6,621 nt of DNA from positions 1 through 6,621 of the forward strand of contig JAEXTR010000096.1 in assembly GCA_023406915.1 (NCBI GenBank), written 5' to 3'. Positions 1-4,401 of the stretch are shown in pieces (position 1 is the first letter of the stretch; each line of letters starts with the position of its first letter). The DNA is from Bacteroidota bacterium. Lineage in GTDB: Bacteria; Bacteroidota; Ignavibacteria; Ignavibacteriales; Ignavibacteriaceae. Both the position numbers and the translations under genes were made by a program. The notes below the pieces were generated by a model. It was not told where the DNA came from, did not search any database, and worked only from the letters and a program-made list of their open reading frames with translations.

Positions 1-607
1 GGTCACTTTCCAATTCTTCATAACCGGTGATCATTGCTTTAAGATTTGAAAGGGGGGTCGTGCCGGTGGTGATTAAATAGAGATGAACAATCACAAATGC
101 AATCAGGAAAAAAGCCCCAAGCGTATGAACGATTGCTATGACTTCTAATCCTCCAATATTCAGGGCTACCACACCGCCCTGCTGTGGATACCTGTAGAAC
201 ATATAGAGTAAGCCCGATGCAACCATTACTGGAATTACTAAAACTTTAAGTCCGAGGTATGTTAGTCTCTGTAGCGGATTGAGTTTACTTAGCACCGTCT
301 TTTTTGTCGGATGGGGTGCATTTCTGAAGATACCCAGCAGATAAAAATCAATCTGTGCCTTCAGGTTTTCGGAGGTTGGAAGATATTGTTTCCATTCGCC
401 AGTTGTAAAATGCCAGAAAATTGTAAAAACAATGAGTCCGATGAAAGTGTATGCTGCAATATTATGGTAGTGTACAGCATTTTCATATCCAAAGAATTCA
501 ATCGAACCATGGATCTCAAATCCAGTCATAGCAAGGAAGAGAATAAGAAAAGCTTGCAACCAATGCCAAAAGCGCTCAAAACCTTTGTATATTAAAACTT
601 GTTTCAT
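1..607 (-). CDS. Cytochrome b561/b6-type membrane subunit (3' end cut by window)
   Basis: This is a di-heme b-type integral membrane cytochrome of the Ni/Fe-hydrogenase / formate dehydrogenase / thiosulfate reductase cytochrome b family. The 202 visible residues begin MKQVLIYKGFERFWHWLQAF. Four hydrophobic helices lie at about residues 16-32, 48-67, 118-138 and 158-180. Candidate heme ligands are His15 in the 'FWHW' motif of helix 1, His46/His48 and His66 around helix 2, and His161 and His175 in helix 4, spaced 14 apart as in this family. All four helices are present, so probably only a short cytoplasmic tail is missing beyond base 1. The ATG at 607-605 overlaps the stop of the octaheme cytochrome gene (ATGA) and sits 6 nt after a strong AAGGAGG. 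From this context I infer that it exchanges electrons between the quinone pool and the periplasmic octaheme protein. The family call is firm; the direction of electron flow and the partner are inference. Confidence 0.9.
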   Translation of the reverse strand, partial: MKQVLIYKGFERFWHWLQAFLILFLAMTGFEIHGSIEFFGYENAVHYHNIAAYTFIGLIVFTIFWHFTTGEWKQYLPTSENLKAQIDFYLLGIFRNAPHPTKKTVLSKLNPLQRLTYLGLKVLVIPVMVASGLLYMFYRYPQQGGVVALNIGGLEVIAIVHTLGAFFLIAFVIVHLYLITTGTTPLSNLKAMITGYEELESD

Positions 608-620
608 GCATTTCCTCCTT
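604..620 (-). promoter_or_regulatory. Ribosome binding site and ATGA stop/start overlap coupling the two cytochrome genes
   Basis: The last codons of the octaheme gene contain AAGGAGG (bases 620-614), a near-perfect Shine-Dalgarno sequence 6 nt before the ATG at 607-605. The TGA stop of the upstream gene (606-604) shares bases with that ATG. This arrangement is typical of translational coupling. It fixes the start of the cytochrome b gene and supports joint production of the two proteins. Confidence 0.85.
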
Positions 621-2184
621 TACGGTTCTTTCTTACAGCTGCAACACGAAGAGACGCGTGGAGAGCAATGCCGATGAGTGAGAGGATAATCATGATCTTA
701 CCCAGAATATCCACCAATGGCGAGTAATCCCTGCCCGGCAGATAAAAATCAGTCAGCCCCGCTAACCGGCTGTTTTCACGGGTGTGGCACTCTACGCACT
801 GTACAGATAATTCCTTCGGGGCAACCTGATGATTCACCGGCCAATACATTTTTGTATCAAGAAACTCATACTTGCCGCTGAAAGGGAGTCCAACATCTTT
901 CATTCCAATCGCCGATGCTTTAGCCCAGTCGAAATCTACCCAATAAGCTCCTTCTCCTTTTTTATCTGCAAACAGTTTGGGTTGAATCAGGAGCATGGTG
1001 ACCGGATCATAAATCTGCTTTGCTTTATGGATCTTTACTGGTATTATCTTCGATTCCCGGTCATCATACGAACCATTGAGGGGATTTAGTGTAAGGGGTT
1101 GTGTCGGATCATCGATTGAATCACCAAGAAGATAGTGATCAGCTGTCCCGTTAAACCAGATATAGTCAGGTTTGATATTCTTTGCCCAGGTAAACGAGCC
1201 TTTAATGGACATGTAGGTGTGGTTTCCGTCAGCATCTTCCACAGTATAAGGCTCACCGTTTGCATCAAGTTTGCCGGCAGTTGACCAATCCCATGCCATT
1301 TTTGTTGCATTTGCCTTTGCATACAAAGGTATATGGCAGGTTTGACATGCAACCTTTAGCGTGTGCTCATTCAGTATCCCACTTTCGTGGGGTGTTTCAG
1401 AGTGGCACTGTTCACAGGTTGAACGGTCTATACTTAACGATGAGAGTGAGTACACCTTTCCTTTCATCTGGTGATTCTCTGCCGTATGGCAATCAACACA
1501 TACAAGATTTGAGGAATTCTCCCCCATGTGGACATCAAGTGATCTGTCCGGTGTGAACATGGCCTTATCCAGATCACCATGTTTTACATTGTTACCACCG
1601 CCACCAAAGAAGTGGCAGACACCACAGTTATCTCTCGTTGGCCTTCCGATGTGCTGTGCAATTTCTTTGAGATTAGTAGCTGGATCAGGATAACCAGACA
1701 GGTTGGATGCCTTCACATAACTTCCTGAGTTATCATGGCATACCATACAATCAATGTTTGTGGAGTCAGTAAAAGAGAAAGAGTCCTCTGACATACCAAA
1801 CCCTATGTGGCATTTAGCACAGCTTTTTTCGTTTCCTTGTGTACCAATACAGTAGTTATTCATAGTGCTCTTTTTTCCCAGATAGGCGATGCCCTTGCCT
1901 GGTGTATACTCAGCCCGTTCCCAGTTCCAGTGGGAAGAATTCATTACTTCCTTGTGCCTTTCAGTATGACATGTGATACAGGCTACTGTTACCTCTTGTG
2001 GGGACACAAAATTCTTCTGAAGAGATAAAAATTTGCTATGGTCAACTGAAGGTGTGTGCTTTTTCTGATATCTTATTTTTAATTGGTCTAAATCTGAAGG
2101 GGTGTAAGTAGTATCTTTTATTATAAAAATTACCGTGAGGGCGGTAATTCCTAAAAAAGGAATTAAAAGCAGCAATTTTCGCAT
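604..2184 (-). CDS. Octaheme c-type cytochrome, tetrathionate reductase (OTR) family, membrane-anchored
   Basis: This 526-residue multiheme cytochrome has exactly eight CXXCH heme-binding motifs, starting at residues 69, 122, 146, 187, 229, 257, 280 and 463. The count, the spacing, the long gap before the eighth site and the segment 'NNYCIG...SCAKCHIGFG' (109-130) match the OTR family, whose Shewanella member reduces tetrathionate and also nitrite and hydroxylamine in vitro. No CXXCK site is present, which argues against a pentaheme NrfA. Cys112 is the only cysteine outside the heme motifs. An N-terminal helix (about 4-22, after MRK) is a signal anchor or signal peptide. A second helix at about 490-512 is followed by the basic tail RVAAVRKNRK. 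Both ends would therefore be cytoplasmic, with the heme domain in the periplasm. The start has GGAG 5 nt upstream. It is first in an operon with the overlapping cytochrome b gene. The family call is strong; the true substrate is unknown. Confidence 0.93.
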   Translation of the reverse strand: MRKLLLLIPFLGITALTVIFIIKDTTYTPSDLDQLKIRYQKKHTPSVDHSKFLSLQKNFVSPQEVTVACITCHTERHKEVMNSSHWNWERAEYTPGKGIAYLGKKSTMNNYCIGTQGNEKSCAKCHIGFGMSEDSFSFTDSTNIDCMVCHDNSGSYVKASNLSGYPDPATNLKEIAQHIGRPTRDNCGVCHFFGGGGNNVKHGDLDKAMFTPDRSLDVHMGENSSNLVCVDCHTAENHQMKGKVYSLSSLSIDRSTCEQCHSETPHESGILNEHTLKVACQTCHIPLYAKANATKMAWDWSTAGKLDANGEPYTVEDADGNHTYMSIKGSFTWAKNIKPDYIWFNGTADHYLLGDSIDDPTQPLTLNPLNGSYDDRESKIIPVKIHKAKQIYDPVTMLLIQPKLFADKKGEGAYWVDFDWAKASAIGMKDVGLPFSGKYEFLDTKMYWPVNHQVAPKELSVQCVECHTRENSRLAGLTDFYLPGRDYSPLVDILGKIMIILSLIGIALHASLRVAAVRKNRKGGNA

Positions 2185-2187
2185 AAA

Positions 2188-2193
2188 TTCTCC
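2188..2193 (-). promoter_or_regulatory. Ribosome binding site of the octaheme cytochrome gene
   Basis: GGAGAA read on the minus strand lies just upstream of the ATG at 2184-2182; its GGAG core is 5 nt from the start codon. It supports this ATG, which is also followed directly by a well-formed MRK plus hydrophobic signal segment. Confidence 0.65.
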
Positions 2194-2226
2194 GTAAATA
2201 CAGGATTAAGATACTGATATGATGCT

Positions 2227-2248
2227 ATTCACAACAAGGAGATTCACA
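2227..2248. repeat. Short direct repeat ATTCACA upstream of the octaheme operon
   Basis: ATTCACA occurs at 2227-2233 and again at 2242-2248, a 15-base period. It lies about 43-64 bases upstream of the octaheme start codon. Read on the minus strand it is TGTGAAT twice. A TGTGA in the opposite orientation follows at 2265-2269. The position would suit a regulator binding site, but the elements are short and chance occurrence in AT-rich DNA is possible. Confidence 0.3.
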
Positions 2249-2283
2249 TTATAAATCTTTTTTTTGTGACATGGGTAAATGAT

Positions 2284-2305
2284 GCGGTAATGTGTAGACA
2301 TTCGC
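2284..2305. promoter_or_regulatory. Imperfect dyad GCG-gt-AATGT-gtag-ACATT-CGC, possible operator
   Basis: A perfect 5-4-5 inverted repeat, AATGT-GTAG-ACATT (2289-2302), is extended by GCG (2284-2286) and CGC (2303-2305) with a 2-base bulge on one side. The 5-4-5 layout is the one used by FNR/CRP-family regulators, but the bases do not match the FNR consensus TTGAT-N4-ATCAA. It sits near the middle of the divergent region and could serve either gene. A function is not demonstrated. Confidence 0.3.
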
Positions 2306-2387
2306 AACAGGATATCATTTTAGGAGCTAAAAAGGATTATTGGAAAGATTCGTATTTTAGTGTTTTCGCTATTTATCTTTAGGTCGA

Positions 2388-4382
2388 ATGATGAGAAAAC
2401 TACTGATTATCACACTCTTTACCCTCATTTCCTCTCAGCTCTTTGGTCAGCCATGGATGAAAATCGATTCTGTTTTTGCACCATCAGGGCTCACAGTGCA
2501 GAGCTTCAGTGCACCATTTCTTGCAGATATGGATGCTGACGGAGACCTTGATATGTGGCTGGGAAATTCCGGCGGGAAAACAGAGTATTATGAAAATATC
2601 GTAAACACACCATATCCGAAATTCAGAAAGAATGAGCAGATGATGCAGGGTATATATCCGGCAGGTGTTGTTCAGGTCAATTCTGATTATCCTGTAGTGG
2701 CTGATATTGACGGTGATAGTGACCTTGATCTGGTCATCGGTGGATATAATGGGTTGATTCTGTATTTCAATATTGGAACCCCCATTCAGGCTCTATGGCA
2801 GCGGAACGACAGTGTGCTTGCTGGTGTCAATACTGAAATCGGAACCGATCCAAAACCTGCATTCGTCGATATTGATGGTGATGGAGATCTGGACTTATAC
2901 GTAGGAATTGGAGAATCTCTCTTCGGTGGTCCACAGTCTGGAATAACAATTGCATTCAGAAATACCGGCACCGCTACCTCTCCACAGTTCACTCGTGATA
3001 ATTCGCTTGCTACTGGAATCGCTGATATGGGATACAATGCCTACCCCACATTTGCTGATTTAGACAATGATGGAGACAAAGACCTCACTCTGGGGCGCGA
3101 TCTCGCGACAATGGTGTATTATCGTAATAATGGCAATAATCATGCACCGGTGTGGAATGAGGTTTCTGGATTCTATGGTGCTTTGGAGTCGACCCGTTAC
3201 TGGAAAGACCCACAGTTGGTTGACATCGACGGAGACGGAGATTTCGATCTTCTTTACGGAACAGATGTAGGTGTGTTGTATATGTACCACAACACCGGAT
3301 CAGTGACTTCACCACAGTTCATGTACAACAAGAACTACTACCCCGTCCTTAAAATTGAGGGCAGCGGTGCGACTGCTTCAGTAGGAGACTGGGATAAGGA
3401 TGGTGATCTTGATCTGGTGAGCGGTATGTGGGATGGTAGGATATTTTACTTCAGAAACATAGGCACCCCTGGTGCACCGGTTTACGATAAGCAAACCGTT
3501 TTTGCACTGGCTGACGCCGGTTCTTACAGCACCCCAGTCATTGTTGATTTTGAAGGTGACGATACCCTCGATATTATTTCTGGTAACCTGAACGGTGAGG
3601 TCAAGTATTTCAAAAGAACTGGTGCAATGGGTCTGAAAGAAGTAAGTTACTTTCCTGGCATCACGGCTGGTGGTCAGAGTGTCATTTCTTGCCCGGATGT
3701 AAACAATGATGGTCACAAGGATTTATTCGTGGGGTCTGAAAAAGCTGCCAACAATCATTTTTATTTCTATACTTCACCAACAACCGGAACACCGGCAGAC
3801 TCAGTGATTGCAGGTATCGGATTCAGCAGCTGGGACCGCTCCCAAATGGTGGATTTGAACCGCGACGGTATCTACGAAATGGTAATAGGTAAATCGAATG
3901 GTACACTTGTATACTGGGAAAAAACTGGTGCAGGATGGAAAAGAAATGATACCCTGTTTGCAGGTGTGAAGGTAAACCAAAATGCGTTTCCTGCATTTGC
4001 TGATCTGGACAATGACGGAAAAACTGACATCATAGTTGCAGAATATAATGGCAATTTCTCATTCTATAAAAATATGGACCCAACAGTAGGTGTGCAGGAT
4101 GATGCACCTGCTGTGGTAACTGGTTTTGCGCTTGAACAGAATTATCCTAACCCATTTAATGCTCAGACTGTTATCCGTTTCAGTGTTCCTGAAAAACAGT
4201 TCGTAAGAATTGCTCTTTACAATACACTCGGTGAATTAGTTAGAACTGTTGCATCTCAAATGTTTGGTGAAGGTGCACATCAGGTATTTATTGATGCCGC
4301 AGGTTTGCCTTCAGGGGTGTATTTCTACTCACTGGAATCATCCGGCTATCAGCAAACAAAAAAAATGGTCGTACTCAGATAA
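2388..4382 (+). CDS. Secreted FG-GAP/VCBS repeat protein with T9SS-type C-terminal sorting domain
   Basis: This 664-residue protein is predicted to be exported and surface-bound or released. Residues 1-20 form a signal peptide (basic MMRK, hydrophobic stretch, then 'LFGQ'). Ten calcium-binding loops of the form DxDxDGxxD start at residues 47, 106, 161, 224, 279, 334, 387, 437, 489 and 539, spaced 50-63 residues apart. This is the FG-GAP/VCBS pattern of integrin-like beta-propellers. The loop at 387 (DFEGDDTLD) and the loop at 489 (DLNRDGIYE) have drifted. The tail at about 579-664 carries QNYPNPFN at 584-591, a beta-rich 'GELVRTV...AGLPSGVYFYSLE' segment and the ending KKMVVLR, which is the type A sorting domain recognised by type IX secretion. 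The start could be either of the two adjacent ATGs (2388 or 2391). The gene ends 19 bases from the convergent kinase gene. Adhesion, polymer binding or matrix roles are typical of such proteins; the ligand here is unknown and no enzymatic domain is visible. Confidence 0.92.
   Translation: MMRKLLIITLFTLISSQLFGQPWMKIDSVFAPSGLTVQSFSAPFLADMDADGDLDMWLGNSGGKTEYYENIVNTPYPKFRKNEQMMQGIYPAGVVQVNSDYPVVADIDGDSDLDLVIGGYNGLILYFNIGTPIQALWQRNDSVLAGVNTEIGTDPKPAFVDIDGDGDLDLYVGIGESLFGGPQSGITIAFRNTGTATSPQFTRDNSLATGIADMGYNAYPTFADLDNDGDKDLTLGRDLATMVYYRNNGNNHAPVWNEVSGFYGALESTRYWKDPQLVDIDGDGDFDLLYGTDVGVLYMYHNTGSVTSPQFMYNKNYYPVLKIEGSGATASVGDWDKDGDLDLVSGMWDGRIFYFRNIGTPGAPVYDKQTVFALADAGSYSTPVIVDFEGDDTLDIISGNLNGEVKYFKRTGAMGLKEVSYFPGITAGGQSVISCPDVNNDGHKDLFVGSEKAANNHFYFYTSPTTGTPADSVIAGIGFSSWDRSQMVDLNRDGIYEMVIGKSNGTLVYWEKTGAGWKRNDTLFAGVKVNQNAFPAFADLDNDGKTDIIVAEYNGNFSFYKNMDPTVGVQDDAPAVVTGFALEQNYPNPFNAQTVIRFSVPEKQFVRIALYNTLGELVRTVASQMFGEGAHQVFIDAAGLPSGVYFYSLESSGYQQTKKMVVLR
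2526..4028 (+). repeat. Tandem array of ten VCBS/FG-GAP coding repeats
   Basis: This is the part of the repeat-protein gene that encodes the ten calcium-loop units. Each unit is roughly 'fvDiDgDGDlDlvvG...G.i.yyrNtGt...P.f'. The units differ in DNA sequence, so the array is old. The closest pair is the 'NTG..TSPQF' linker at residues 192-201 and 302-311, exactly 110 residues (two units) apart. The C-terminal units are shorter (50-53 residues) than the N-terminal ones (55-63). Confidence 0.85.
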
Positions 4383-4401
4383 ATCAGAGTATCGGGAAGT
4401 T

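Larger units (their letters stand above)
2185..2387. promoter_or_regulatory. Divergent intergenic region between the octaheme cytochrome and the repeat protein genes
   Basis: This stretch of about 200 bases holds no convincing gene and must contain the promoters of both divergent genes. It is AT-rich, with a run of eight T at 2258-2265. I found no convincing sigma-70 or Bacteroidota-type (TTTG / TAnnTTTG) promoter pair at correct spacing on either strand. It does contain three TGTGA/TCACA elements (2229-2269) and a dyad (2284-2305), listed separately. The ATG of the plus-strand gene is preceded only by a weak AGG. Confidence 0.6.

Noticed and set aside
311..595. Plus-strand open frame of 94 codons
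   Set aside because: It lies opposite the cytochrome b gene, whose minus-strand frame gives a clear four-helix heme protein. The plus-strand product has no recognisable features.
604..2184. Octaheme gene as pentaheme nitrite reductase (NrfA) or hydroxylamine oxidoreductase
   Set aside because: There are eight CXXCH sites and no CXXCK. The 'NNYCIG...CAKCHIGFG' region and heme spacing fit the OTR family better than HAO.
2374..2381. TATCTTTA resembling the Bacteroidota -7 element TAnnTTTG
   Set aside because: It is only six bases before the start codon and has no -33 TTTG at proper spacing. Calling it a promoter would imply a leaderless transcript without other support.
2290..2382. 30-residue open frame in the divergent region (MCRHSQQDI...)
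   Set aside because: It has no ribosome binding site, no recognisable sequence character, and ends just before the start of the repeat protein. It is the length expected by chance in AT-rich DNA.
3378..3716. Minus-strand open frame of 112 codons and similar smaller ones inside 2786-4054
   Set aside because: They are shadows of the repeat protein gene. The repetitive GAT/GAC-rich coding pattern keeps opposite frames open, and the products look random.
4375..4390. Near-palindrome CTCAGATAAATCAGAG across the stop codon of the repeat protein
   Set aside because: The arms have one mismatch and only two bases between them, so it cannot form a stable RNA hairpin, and no U-tract follows. Probably chance.
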